From the NCBI RefSeq assembly GCF_043290135.1, contig NC_134701.1, positions 35,863,501-35,927,500 on the forward strand: DNA of 64,000 nucleotides, given 5' to 3'. Of this stretch, positions 52,475-61,570 are shown in pieces (position 1 is the stretch's first letter; the number at the start of each line of letters is the position of its first letter). Position numbers and translations under genes: made by a program. Origin of the DNA: Rhipicephalus microplus. Lineage: Eukaryota; Arthropoda; Arachnida; Ixodida; Ixodidae. A model generated the notes under the pieces. The model saw only the letters and a list, made by a program, of their open reading frames with translations. It was not told the DNA's origin and did no database searches.

Positions 52475-53257
52475 CTCATTGTCATCCCTATGACTCTTAT
52501 CACCTTTTTTTATTACTTGTCGGGTGTGAACACTCCATTTGCAGTTTGTAATATTTTATATTTTTGGCACTCCAAAATGGCCTGAGCCAGTAGCGTTATT
52601 GCAACAATAAAGAAGAAGTGAACCTTGTGTGTTGGATTTGGCGTGGTGATTTTCAAGTAATTATTCTGTTCTTCAGAACCGCAAGGTCTTTTTCAATAGA
52701 ATAACTCTGAAACGAATTCAGTAATATCCAATAGACAAACCGGGTATAGCCATATTCAAGCTGAAGTAGTGCATGTTGTTGGGCTAGTGTGTCAATTGAT
52801 CTTGAAAGCATGTTTAAACTGCACTTCATGTGTGTGTGTTATGTATGTCTACCGTGTTAAATGTGTCCTCGCGCAGTTCAAACATGTCTTCAAAATAGAT
52901 TAGCCAACTAGCCCAACAACATGGATTGCTGAAGTATATTTCTTCTACACTAGGCTCCCCTGTGCTTCGTTTGTGCGTGTTCTATATCGAGCATGTCTTT
53001 TTTGTTCAGTTTAAACATGCGATATTCGTACAGGGGGTTACATCACCCTCGTACATCAGTTTAAAAATGATTTGACAATGACAAATTGCAACTGTTACAC
53101 TTTAAGCCACCAGTATTCAGCTTCCAGCTTGCGGTAATGTAACTACTATATTCAGAAAACATTTGCTGCTGCTGAAGTTATAGTAAATGTACGTGTTCCT
53201 CACAAATTCTCCTGGCATTAGTTATTTCCTTATATGTGTTCTCCCTTGCCTTTTCAG
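52475..53257. other. End of the NOSIP intron
   Basis: Apart from the inverted repeat at 52772-52923 and an AATAAAGAAGAAG tail-like patch near 52606 nothing is recognised. The last bases, TTCTCCCTTGCCTTTTCAG, are a normal polypyrimidine tract and acceptor. Confidence 0.5.
52772..52923. repeat. 50-bp inverted repeat, Penelope-terminal-like
   Basis: Arm 52772-52821 (CATGTTGTTGGGCTAGT...GTTTAAACTG) is complementary, with a few mismatches, to 52874-52923 (CAGTTCAAACATG...CTAGCCCAACAACATG), loop 52 bp. The GGGC(T/G)AGTTGG motif also occurs at 53771-53781, beside the Penelope-like element. So this may be a stray pair of Penelope terminal sequences. Confidence 0.6.
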
Positions 53258-53328
53258 GCACGATACATGTGCGCTGTGACGCATGACATCCTTGGTAACT
53301 CCGTGCCTGTCGCAGCGCTGCGAACCTC
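53258..53328 (+). CDS. NOSIP: NOSIP next internal exon
   Basis: 71 nt encoding ARYMCAVTHDILGNSVP and then VAALRTS, which continues the previous exon in phase 0. It corresponds to the NOSIP family segment R-Y-V-C-A-V-T-x-D-x-L-x-N-x-x-P-C-A-V-L-R-P-S. Here the Cys of P-C-A is Val (P-V-A) and R-P-S reads R-T-S. It is preceded by a good acceptor and ends before GTGAGT (53329), a consensus GT donor, in phase 2. Length and both splice sites support a real exon rather than a retrocopy. The following exons (with the E-C-V-E-K-L-I-R-K-D-M segment of the family) are not in the window up to 64000. Confidence 0.88.
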
Positions 53329-53334
53329 GTGAGT
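53329..53334 (+). promoter_or_regulatory. GT splice donor of the NOSIP exon
   Basis: ACCTC|GTGAGT, a strong U2-type donor. The intron it opens is at least 10.6 kb, since no further exon is seen. Confidence 0.8.
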
Positions 53335-53800
53335 CCCTTTTTGTCATAATTTGCGAAATGTGTGTGTAAAATATGCTGCGATTTAAGATTTGTTTGCCTA
53401 CATAAAGTAGTGCACTATTAAAAAACAAGTAAAGGAGGTAGTTAAATGAACTGCTGCAACTAATATTTGATTACTTGACAACAAAAATTAGGAAGATGCA
53501 AACAGTTTAAAGTCTTGTAAAATGCATAAACACTTGCATGTTTATTGAAGTTTGTAGACCTTGAGAGTGAAGGTTAAATTCTAGTGATATAGTTTGTAAC
53601 TGTCAGTGTCAATGATGTTGGGAGGCCCTGCCGATCTAAAAACGATGTTGTGGCAGACTCAGAAACTTCCACTTTACGTTTAGGCCTGCGACGCCTTAAA
53701 GGGACCTTGAAACGTTTTTTTTTTTTTTTTTAAGTTTTGTCAGTGTTTAGAAGGGTTGCGGTTGCTGATCGGGCGAGTTGGTCATCCATGAACGTAGCGT
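53335..53800. other. Start of the next NOSIP intron; MITE-like end at 53695
   Basis: Nothing coding. TTAAAGGGACCTTGAAACG at about 53695 followed by T16 resembles the start of tick MITEs, but its partner was not found. GGGCGAGTTGGTCATCCATG at 53771-53790 is probably the edge of the Penelope-like element. Confidence 0.45.
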
Positions 53801-53868
53801 TGAACGTAGCGTGTATTAGCGCAGTACATAAAAGAAAGGGACACGACACAGACGTATAGATAGGTAGG
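53801..53868 (-). repeat. Penelope terminal repeat, arm 1
   Basis: Reads TGAACGTAGCGTGTATTAGC... and is the reverse complement of 58116-58183 with roughly one mismatch in ten. It lies 3' of the endonuclease. Confidence 0.8.
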
Positions 53869-53926
53869 CCCTATTTTTTTTTCTTGCCAATAACACCCAT
53901 TTTATACATCCGCGACCGAGCACAAC

Positions 53927-54307
53927 TCATCTTGCGCGTGTTCTTAAACCAAGGAACGTCATCTCCTTTTCTGACAAGGAAATCAATGACGAGCTTATAC
54001 ACAAATGGCCTAATTCTTCTATAGCCTCGGCTTCTTTTATCTCCCGTGTGAGCCGATCTCTAGAACGACCGATAATTATGCAACCATACAGATCAGGGGA
54101 GCACCCACAACCTTTGCAGTGTGCCGCCAGGAATCCTCCCGCCGTAAGCTTATTTTTCACATTATAGCAGTGCTCGCGTAATCTGTCATTCAGACACCGT
54201 TTTGTTTGCCCAATATAATACATCCCGCAGGATAATGGAAACTTGTAGATGACACAGGATACACAAACAACGAATATAATGTGGTGTTTCTTATCACAAG
54301 CTGGGAG
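53927..54307 (-). pseudogene. Penelope GIY-YIG endonuclease domain
   Basis: Minus-strand frame: LPACDKKHHIIFVVC, then VIYKFPLSCGMYYIGQTKRC with LNDRLREHCYNVKN (GIY-YIG core with the conserved Arg), HCKGCGCSPDL, then IIIGRSRDRLTREIKEAEAI, the usual E-containing helix. It would cut the target DNA. The domain itself is open to its stop at 53927, but it is separated from the RT by the gypsy. The CCHH-like C/H residues between core and helix are in the normal places. Confidence 0.85.
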
Positions 54308-54441
54308 TGTTACGTCCCGAGTGAACGGCGCAGTAACCAAGCAAGAACATGGAAGGTTTATTTTGCGTGTCTCGCTTTTATGTGCTCGGCGATGGCGATG
54401 ACGTCATGTCATGATTGGCGACACGCTTGCATGACGTAGCA
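54308..54441 (-). repeat. 3' LTR of gypsy 54308-56762
   Basis: 134 bp, TGTTACGTCCCGAGTG to GCATGACGTAGCA. Very short for an LTR. It contains TGACGTCATGTCATG, a CRE-like palindrome. Confidence 0.93.
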
Positions 54442-54453
54442 CATCTCCCCCTT

Positions 54454-55138
54454 TTACCAGTTGAACTGTTGAGGTGGTCGCCGTAGCCTGTTGGACCGGC
54501 GAAGCGGCGGCGGTGCCTCAGGTTGGCTAGAGGGCGGCGACCCCGCCGGCGTGGGGTCAGCCATGCCGGCTGGCATCGGCGAGGTTTCGTTAGCGGTGGT
54601 GGTGGATGTTGTAGCGCCCCCTGGCTGCGTCGTGTTCAAGTCCTTCGGAGTGCGCAGCCGCAGTTGGTTCGCATGACGACGTTGCTCGCCGTCCGGCGTA
54701 GACTCAGTCGTCATCCAAGCCCCTTGGGTACTGCTGACCACTCCCGGCAGCCATTTTGGCCGGCTGTGGAAACTTCTCAGCCACACCGGCTGTCCTGCAC
54801 AGAACGGCATGGTGGAGGAGCGCTCTTCAAGACGCGGTTCCCCGCCTGCACTCGGGAGGCAACAGTCTAGCCAGGTCCGTAGCTGATAACCCAGCAGTAG
54901 TTCGGACGGAGACTTCCCAGCCTTTAATGGTGTTCGTCGGTATCGGCATAAAAACTCACTGAGACATTTAATAAATGTGCCACCCCCTTGGCTTTTTCGA
55001 AGGCCTTCCTTGATCGTGCGAACCGCGCGTTCCGCCAGGCCACTTGACTGCGGGTGGTAAGGTGTCGTCGTCACGTGGTTGATCCCGTTCATTCTTACGA
55101 ACTTCTGAAACTCGGCTGAGACGAACTGTGGCCCATTC
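54454..55138 (-). pseudogene. Integrase core and tail of gypsy 54308-56762
   Basis: Directly after the joint: NGPQFVSAEFQKFVRMNGI, TTPYHPQSSGLAERAVRTIK (catalytic Glu), LCRYRRTPLKAGKSPSELL, WLPGVVSSTQGAWMTTES, then a proline-rich tail and RRSNRLRRPPQQFNW ending at 54454. The first catalytic Asp and the zinc region are lost in the deletion. The joint, at 55130-55137, reads AATGGGCC on the minus strand and fits both the RT E-W-A codons and the integrase N-G-P codons. Confidence 0.87.
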
Positions 55139-56560
55139 GGCCGATGTTACCGGTGATAACACCCCTTCGTTTACCAGCCAATCTAACTCTGCTGATACCA
55201 TTTGTTTGAGCGCATACGGCACCGTCCGTGCCTTACAAAACCGGGGTCTTGCGCCTTCTTTGACGGTCAGGTGTACCGGTGGCCCTTGGAGCAAACCCAA
55301 CCCCGGAGCAAAGACATCACTGTACTTTGATAGCGTGGTTTCCACCATTCTGTCCGCATTTTTGCCTGCACACTCGCCACCTCGTTTCCAGTGAGTACCG
55401 GCACGCCTGCCGTATTGAAGCTGCAGATAGTGTCACGGCCGCAAAGCATCGGTCCCGGACAGTCGATGACGAAAAGTTCGGCCTTAATGGTCGCGCCACT
55501 CATGGTCGCATTGAGTTGCAATTTTCCGTTGATAGGAAGTGGGCCCTTGAAACACGACAGCTTCATTGTTGTGGCTTGCAAATGTGGCCATTTGCCTCGG
55601 TGTCGCTCGAGCACTGACCCCGGAATAACACTCACAGGTGAACCCGTGTCTACCAACATCGTGAGCGGCACTGCTTTCCAACTTATCTGGCGCAAAATAG
55701 GCTTTATGTGCGCGCTGTCCGTCACTTGATGCGCAGTCAGCGTGTATAAAGCTTCGCAGTCCTCCGAACTCTCTTGTGGGTCTTGCGAAAGGGCGTTCGT
55801 TTGTTGCCTCCGATCAGTGTCTTCGTCCGACGCTCTACACACTCGTGCCAAGTGGCTGCATTTCCAGCATCGATGGCACACTGTTCGGAGATGACGACAA
55901 TCATCCGCTTGGTGCGAGGATGCACCACAGCGGATGCAAGGCCGATGCTCATTGCGAGATAGCCCACTTGCTTTCTTCGACTTCGAACATGAGAGGCCCG
56001 GCCGGATAAAATTCGTTGTGTCGGCTACCGGGGAGGGCAGTGGCTGCATGTGTTGCGCGTTTTCCCGCGGCGGCCTCAGCAGCCATTACGAAGTCTTCTG
56101 CTTCCTTCAAAGTCAGGGAACCGCGGGTCAACAACAGACGTCTTACGTCACCGTCTCGAACACCACATACAATGCGGTCCCGCAGCATGCAGTGCAACAT
56201 GTCGCCGAAATTGCAGTCTTCGGCCATGCGGCGAAGGGCGGCTACAAAATCCCGCACTCGCTCACCTTCTGTCTGTGTGCGCGTGAAGAATCGGTAGCTG
56301 GCTGTTGTTTCGTTGACCTGTGGCTCGTAGTGGCTCTGCAGATGCTTGATGACATCGCTGTAGGTGAGGTCGTTCACGCTTTTGGGGTGGCATCGTCCCT
56401 GAAGTACTTTGACGGCGCCATTGGACAGAGCCGCCACCAGCAGGGCTCGTTGTTTTGCCTCGTCTGTGATTTCCTGTGCTTGAAAGTATGCTTCCAAGCG
56501 TACCATGTAGGCGGACCAGCCTCCTTCTTCCGTGAATGCAGGCGCCTGTCCCGGCGCCAT
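55139..56560 (-). pseudogene. gag, protease and RT start of gypsy 54308-56762
   Basis: Start at the ATG 56558-56560 (MAPGQAPAFTEEGGWSAYMV). Gag: LEAYFQAQEITDEAKQRALL, YRFFTRTQTEGERVRDF, MLRDRIVCGVRDGDVRRLLL, close in motif order to the gag of 25631-30149. A frameshift near 56000 precedes the zinc knuckle region (CIRCGASSHQADDC, CHRCWKCSHLARVC) and protease (MLVDTGSPVSVIPGSV). A second shift near 55300 precedes the RT start YSDVFAPGLGLLQGPPV, RTVPYALKQMVSAEL and SPVTSAEWA, where the deletion joint lies. Confidence 0.87.
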
Positions 56561-56628
56561 CGCTGCCTGTTTCAGCAGCCGCACTTCAAAGCCTCCTCCC
56601 ACCGCGTCGATTCGTGCCTCGTCGCCGC

Positions 56629-56762
56629 TGTTACGTCCCGAGTGAACGGCGCAGTAACCAAGCAAGAACAAGGAAGGTTTATTTTGCGTGTCTCGCTTTT
56701 ATGTGCTTGGCGATGGGGATGACGTCATGTCATGATTGGCGACACGCTTGCATGACGTAGCA
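56629..56762 (-). repeat. 5' LTR of gypsy 54308-56762
   Basis: 134 bp, three differences from the 3' LTR (AACAAGG/AACATGG, GCTTGG/GCTCGG, GGGGAT/GGCGAT). Confidence 0.93.
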
Positions 56763-56767
56763 GGGAG

Positions 56768-58063
56768 AGCAACAATTCTTGGACAAGTGAGCTTGCAAAG
56801 CTCCCCTAGTTTCTCGGGCGCTGAAAAAACGACACGTACATTAGCTTTCTGGGCCACTTTCTTTAAGTTGCGAGAAATTGTGTGCATGCAAGGGATAACA
56901 CCTACTCTGCAGCCCGAGTACTCCAAAACTTTACGCCTGTTTTCTTTTCGAGACTCTTCGAGAGTGCGTTCGGCAACAGAAACCGGTAACAGAACTGGGT
57001 AGCCTGCTTCGGTTAGACGCTTGCTTTGGGTCTCGAAACTGGACGCCATCTTGTGGTGACACGATTTAGTCACGGCATTTTTAAAACACAAGTTTGCGAT
57101 GCCCCTCTTAATGAGTTTTGAATGCGCAGAAGCGAACAAAAGAAGAGGCTTATTCGCTCGCGGCTCATATCACCAGCACGTGTGGTTTTCCAAGAAAAAT
57201 AACCTGAGGTCCAAAAACCAAATAGAACCCCCTTGTGGAAGTTCGCAAGTGACCTCCAGGGGCGCGAGACATCCCTTAATCGCGGGCAATACGTCATCAA
57301 CCTTCGCCTCGACGTCAACAGAAGTGCAGTCAATGAAAAACAGGAAGTTGTCGACAAAGCGAAAAACTTTGTGCACTTTGGTGTTTTGTAGTGTTTTAGA
57401 CAAGGTAATACTAATACGAGATAAAAACAAATCACTAAGAATGGGTGCTATACACAAATCGATGCACATGCCCTTTTTTTGCAAATACAGTGCGTTGTTC
57501 CAACAAATAAAAGTGGACGATAAGTAAAACGATAAAAGTTCTAAAGAATGACTCATCGACAATGAAGCTTCGTCTTGCAAGTGCATGGTGCCATATTCAT
57601 CGATGGCATGTTCAATAAAAGACAACAGAGCACTGTGAAGGATTTAATAATACAAATCTTTTATATCTACCGAAAATGCTTGATAGCCTGTTCGGGGATG
57701 GTCCTTCAAGAACTCTACCTCTTGATCAGAGTTCCTAATCAAGAACGGATCAGTCACGGGCAAACAATTAAGCTTGGCTTGAAGAAACAAAGCGACTGAC
57801 TTCTGCCAGGTGTCATTCTCTGATACAATTACTCTTAAAGGGACGTCTGGTTTGTGAGTTTTTACACTGAACAATACCTGGAGGTGACATCGTTTGCTAT
57901 CATTAATACTCTTCCGTAGCTTATCGAGATTGAGCCTGCCACAAAGTTTTTTGGCCTGCGCTTTAGCCTTAGTCAGAGTGATGTCATCATTTCGTTTGAA
58001 AACACTGGATGGCCTCGTCTGCCTTGGCACAAAACGTGCCTGTAGGCAAAACGGCGAAGCCAC
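56768..58063 (-). pseudogene. Penelope reverse transcriptase
   Basis: In one frame from 58063: KRCHLQVLFSVKTHKPDVPL with RVIVSEND, RTGYQAFSVDIKDLYY (motif A), a TAA at 57644-57646, then FIEHAIDEYG, YLQKKGMCIDLCIAPILSDL (motif B-like), and RFVDNFLFFI where the family has R-(Y/F)-V-D-D-F. So the second catalytic Asp is Asn (codon at 57347-57349). Then GGSIWFLDLRLFFLENHTCW, a TGA at 57170-57172, and helical sequence to the gypsy. Two nonsense codons plus the D-to-N change make it dead. The RT of this class is related to telomerase. Confidence 0.85.
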
Positions 58064-58115
58064 CTTTCTTAGCGCCTACTTATCTCTACGTCTGTGTCGC
58101 GCCTACTATCTAGCG

Positions 58116-58183
58116 CCTACCTATCTCCCTGTCTGTGTCAAGTCCCTTTATTTTATGTACTGCGCTAATACACGCTATGTTCA
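58116..58183 (+). repeat. Penelope terminal repeat, arm 2
   Basis: CCTACCTATCTCCCTGTCTG ... CACGCTATGTTCA, the inverted copy of 53801-53868. Upstream of it, CTACTTATCTCTACGTCTGTGTCG at 58077-58100 repeats part of the same motif. Confidence 0.8.
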
Positions 58184-58883
58184 TGTCAGTGTTTAGCCTA
58201 GAACATCATCAAACAATTCGCATCACAAATTTAGTGATGCACCGTGTACCAAGACCGCTAGAGACAATTATATTATACCCTCCTTTTTCACCTCTTCCTG
58301 GCCTCCCTTGTTTGTGCGAGCAGACGTTTGGTGTGTGGAGACACCATAGACTCGAGCTAACAGGGTGGGGTTCGACTCTCCCCCACTCATAGCCATGCGT
58401 GGCTTAGCCGTGTCTGGGGAAAAGCTGATCTTGAGGGTTGAGGCGATGCTGGATGTTTGGACCTTCGAGGCCCCCCGTTAGAGGCAATACACCCCTTTGG
58501 CCCCGGCTTCACCTAGACTGCACCCCTGGGCTGACCCACCCAGAGGAAATCGTCAGTCGCCTTTCCTATCTCTTTCTTCCCTACATCTTTGTCTTTATTA
58601 TTTTTATCTGTCTTGTTTACTCCTCTCTTCTATCTACTTCTTCATTTCTCGGGGACAAGGGTTACCCTGGTGTAAATATCCAATCTTGGGTAGATATATT
58701 AGGTTTTAGCAGCCATATAGCGCTTACGCTTACGTTCCCTCGTTGAGCTCGATGATGAGTGCCTAGCATGGGTGGCTAGCATAACCACTGAATAAGAAAC
58801 ACAACCGATGGGATCCCTTAATCCTCAACGAACCGATCCTCCCTGCAAAAGGTGGTGAACCAACGTAATTTTCTAACTGCCCC
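58184..58883 (+). other. Leader of a dead LINE (presumed 5' UTR)
   Basis: No coding frame with a domain. A B-box-like GGGTTCGACTCTC near 58368 and GC-rich patches (GACCTTCGAGGCCCCCCG, CCCCTGGGCTGACCCACCC) resemble the leaders of tick LINEs that encode the ORF1 below. I infer a 5' UTR from position only. Confidence 0.4.
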
Positions 58884-60135
58884 ATGAAAAAAGTCAGCTT
58901 TCCCAAGTACCACATTATTCAATTCGACTGTGCAGAAAAGAAGGTGAGAAACATCTCATCATTTCTTGTGACAAAGTGCCTGGTTGAAACATTAGGTGCA
59001 GGCTGCAAATTCACCAAGACCGCCAGTGGTGACCTCCTGTTAGGATTGAAAGACTACTTGCAATTCCGGAGACTGCATAACCTAAGAGCATTTGACGATC
59101 AGCCCACTATCACACCACACTTAATATAGAACACCGTTAAGGAAGTTGTCTCGGACAGCTACCTGCTGGATCTAACAGAAGAACTCTTGACAGGCTAGAA
59201 GGATGGGAATGTCATCCAGGTGCAACGCATAACAATAGGAAGAGACTCCGAAGAAATTCCCACAAACACATCATACTTACCTTTGGATCTACAACACTTC
59301 CCACTAAAATATCAAGTGGATACCTCAAACTGCCTGTCAGACCCTTACATACCCAACCTGTGACACTGCTTTAAATGCCAGCGGCTTGACCATGGCTTCC
59401 AAAGTTGCCGAGGCCAGCTTACCTGCACCAAATATGGCACCGTTGGACATTCGGTTTATGATGAATGCAATTTCTAAGTTCACTGTGGCAACTGTGATGG
59501 AGACCATCCGGTATATTCCAGCTCCAGTGCAGCCTGGAAGAGGGAAAAAGAGATCATTACTATGAAACTGAAACTGAACACCAGTTTCCATGAAGTTAGC
59601 CAGTGCGTTTCCACGCATATTGCAGGGAACACATCATACGCCGAAGTGTTGTGAGGGGGGTCAGCATCACTACAGTTTTCAGTGATGCCCTGGACAATGC
59701 TTGGCATTACAAGGCAAACGCCATCAGCCCCCACAGCCTCGATTGCTCCTCCTACCCTGAACTTGGCCCCACCAAAGGTCGCTGTGAACCCTGGCAGCAG
59801 CCAGGGCACGACGCAAACTAAAAAGGTCCCCTCGACCTCGGGCTCAGTAGAGTTGAAGGCTGCATCTGTGGTGATGAAGTCTACCTCAAGAACAGGACTG
59901 TCTGGTGCCTTTCCATAGGTGTCGGGGATCACAAGTGAAGAGAAGAAAGAAGAGCGAAACCAGAGCTAGACAAGATAATGAATGGGCGAAAGAGAAAAAC
60001 TGGTTGAAGGAAAAGAAGCAAGAACTGCACGCGGGGACACCATATTGAATGTGCACGCACAGTGGAGAACAGGGGTCGACACAGCGGAGAAAGGGGTGAA
60101 TGGTCCAAGCAGCCTGGGTCCTGCCCCAGTATTGC
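58884..60135 (+). pseudogene. LINE ORF1 (gag-like, zinc knuckle) pseudogene
   Basis: Frame pieces: VTKCLVETLGAGCKFTKTAS and GDLLLGLKDYLQFRRLHNL, TITPHLI then a stop, SYLLDLTEELLTG then a stop, SDPYIPNL then a stop, HCFKCQRLDHGFQSC with RGQLTCTKYGTVGHSVYDEC, which is a decayed pair of C-C-H-C knuckles. Then a proline/serine-rich part (TASIAPPTLNLAPPKVAV) with frameshifts, and after 59980 EKLVEGKEARTARGDTILN and SSLGPAPVLPNLRKERSAL. This is the ORF1 type of jockey/I-like tick LINEs, which packages LINE RNA. No ORF2 follows within the window, so the copy is 3' truncated or deleted. At least five stops. Confidence 0.7.
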
Positions 60136-60142
60136 CAAACCT

Positions 60143-60171
60143 CAGGAAAGAGCGCAGCGCGCTCTTTCCTG
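60143..60171. repeat. Perfect 13-bp hairpin at the end of the dead ORF1
   Basis: CAGGAAAGAGCGC, loop AGC, GCGCTCTTTCCTG. It sits at the very end of the recognisable ORF1, where the LINE copy stops, and may mark a fold-back truncation. Confidence 0.9.
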
Positions 60172-60659
60172 TCTCCCTTGTTTTCTTTCAAGTTTGTGCA
60201 GTAATTAAATTTTTCAAGTATTAATCAACTAGTCTGTAAAAAAGTATTGCTTCAGCAGAGCTTATCAGCGTCGGTGGGGAGCAGGGCACAACCGAGCTGC
60301 CTAAAGACCGCAGGTCTCCGCACACCTCCAGAGTTCAAGGTGGTGTAGGGGTTGGTGACTTCTTAAATTGTTGTCGCCACACGCACGTACACACGCACAC
60401 ACACCTCCGATGGTCAGGTCTCTTCTCCAAATGCGCCCCGCAAAGAAAGGCACAGTGTCCTTTGTTCCTCTCCCCACGCTAATGCACCAATTCACGATCC
60501 CCTCCTCCAGCGAGGAGAAAAAAAAACACGAAATAAACATCAAGCAAACAACAACACTCAAATGAAAATCAGCAGCAGCAACTGGGCGGAAACGACTTCT
60601 TTGCAAGCACTGGCTGTAAAGAAGTTAGCTAACTGAGACTAGACAGTAAAAATGAGAGC
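60172..60659. other. No gene recognised
   Basis: Intronic DNA with a CACACGCAC-rich patch near 60380-60400. No domain-bearing frame. Confidence 0.5.
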
Positions 60660-60697
60660 CTTCGGTTGCGGAAATAAGCCCGCTGTTCGGCGCGAAA

Positions 60698-61570
60698 TCA
60701 CTCAGGTGACCGCTTCCTCAGATTATACCGGCGCGTGGTCCGAATGTGGTCCGCCGCGCCGGGTATGCGCCGTTGCTTGCGTGAAGAGCCACTGGGCGCT
60801 GGCGCAGGCTCGTCAGACCTCGATGCAAAAGCTTTCAGGTCTGCGATGTTGGCATGGCTGAGTTTTCCCGAAAGCGGGTCTTTCAGCAAGTAAGCAAATG
60901 GAGTCCAAGCTTTCTCCATTCGGTACGGACCAAGCCACTTTGGAGAGAGCAAAGCTGAGAAACCCTTCCTCGTGTCGCTAAGAGTGTGGGTTGCGCTTCA
61001 GGACGAGGTCACCTACCTTAAATGAAAGGTGGCGATGTTTTCGATTGTACTGGGCCTTTTGCTCAGCCCTGGCCGATGCAAATTCTGCCTTGCTCTACTG
61101 AGAGCTCGACAAAGCCTGTCTCAAAGTGTTGAAGCGTTAGCAGAACAGTCTGCCGGTTCTTCCTCGTCCCCGAGCTGGCATTGCATGACACTGGTCACCG
61201 GATTTGCCAACTCCCTTCCAAAATTAACGCAGGCGGAAGAGAAACCAGTAGAGCGACTCTCGGAGGTTTGGATTGCAAATGCGAGTTCACTCAAATGGTC
61301 TGCCCAATCCTTCTGACTTTCGGCAAAGGCCGCCAACATTGGTTCGAGCGTGCGATTGGTTCGCTCCGTCAAGTTGGACTGGGAATAGTAGGGCGAAGTG
61401 ATGCAGTGATCTATTCCTAGGGAACGACACGTATCACCAAACACCCGAGCGGTGAAATATGAAGCATTGTCCCTGATCAATCTTTTCGGAAAGCGGAACC
61501 GACACAACACTTCCTCTAGCCTCTCTAGCACCGCTCGCGCTGTCACTTTTCGCAGCGGAAACAACTCCAA
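60698..61570 (-). pseudogene. Integrase core and tail of the edge gypsy
   Basis: Core: ELFPLRKVTARAVLERLEEV, RLIRDNASYFTARVFGDTC (second Asp), SPYYSQSNLTERTNRTLEPM (Glu in T-E-R), AFAIQTSESRSTGFSSACV. The tail 60698-60952 holds LSPKWLGPYRMEKAWTPFAY (the G-P-Y module), LKDPLSGKLSHANIADLKAF and a basic end TTRRYNLRKRSPE. A frameshift lies between about 60950 and 61120. This integrase subtype (D-N-A-S-Y, then N-L-T-E-R-x-N-R) also fits the split copy at 44893-50195. Confidence 0.85.

Larger units (their letters stand above)
6021..53257 (+). other. NOSIP: 47.2-kb NOSIP intron with GC-AG boundaries
   Basis: The 5' boundary reads AAG|GCAAGC, the usual strong context of the minor GC donor class, with no GT donor in frame close by. 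The 3' boundary is TTGCCTTTTCAG|GCACG, with a pyrimidine tract. Both flanking exons are in phase 0 at this junction. Nearly all of the intron consists of transposable elements on both strands, six of them nested in others. Confidence 0.85.
54308..56762 (-). mobile_element. Internally deleted Mag-like gypsy inside the Penelope element
   Basis: LTRs 54308-54441 and 56629-56762 (134 bp each, three differences) and an exact 5-bp target duplication GGGAG (54303-54307 and 56763-56767). Gag, protease and the first part of RT join directly to the integrase core, so most of RT, RNase H and the integrase N terminus (about 1.8 kb by comparison with gypsy 25631-30149) are missing. The primer-binding region GCGGCGACGAGG is like that of 25631-30149, as is gag. 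Confidence 0.93.
53801..58183 (-). mobile_element. Penelope-like element with inverted terminal segments
   Basis: Minus-strand element with reverse transcriptase (about 56763-58063) and a C-terminal GIY-YIG endonuclease (53927-54307), the mark of Penelope-like elements. The ends are inverted copies: 53801-53868 and 58116-58183 are complementary with few mismatches (both hold TTTTATGTACTGCGCTAATA in the 58xxx sense). Inverted terminal segments are known in this class. Gypsy 54308-56762 is inserted between RT and endonuclease; removing it and one GGGAG (2,460 bp, a multiple of three) restores a single frame across the site. Confidence 0.88.

Noticed and set aside
53740..58200. Hammerhead ribozyme in the Penelope terminal segments
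   Set aside because: Known for this element class, but I could not find a CTGATGA...GAAA core on either strand by eye.
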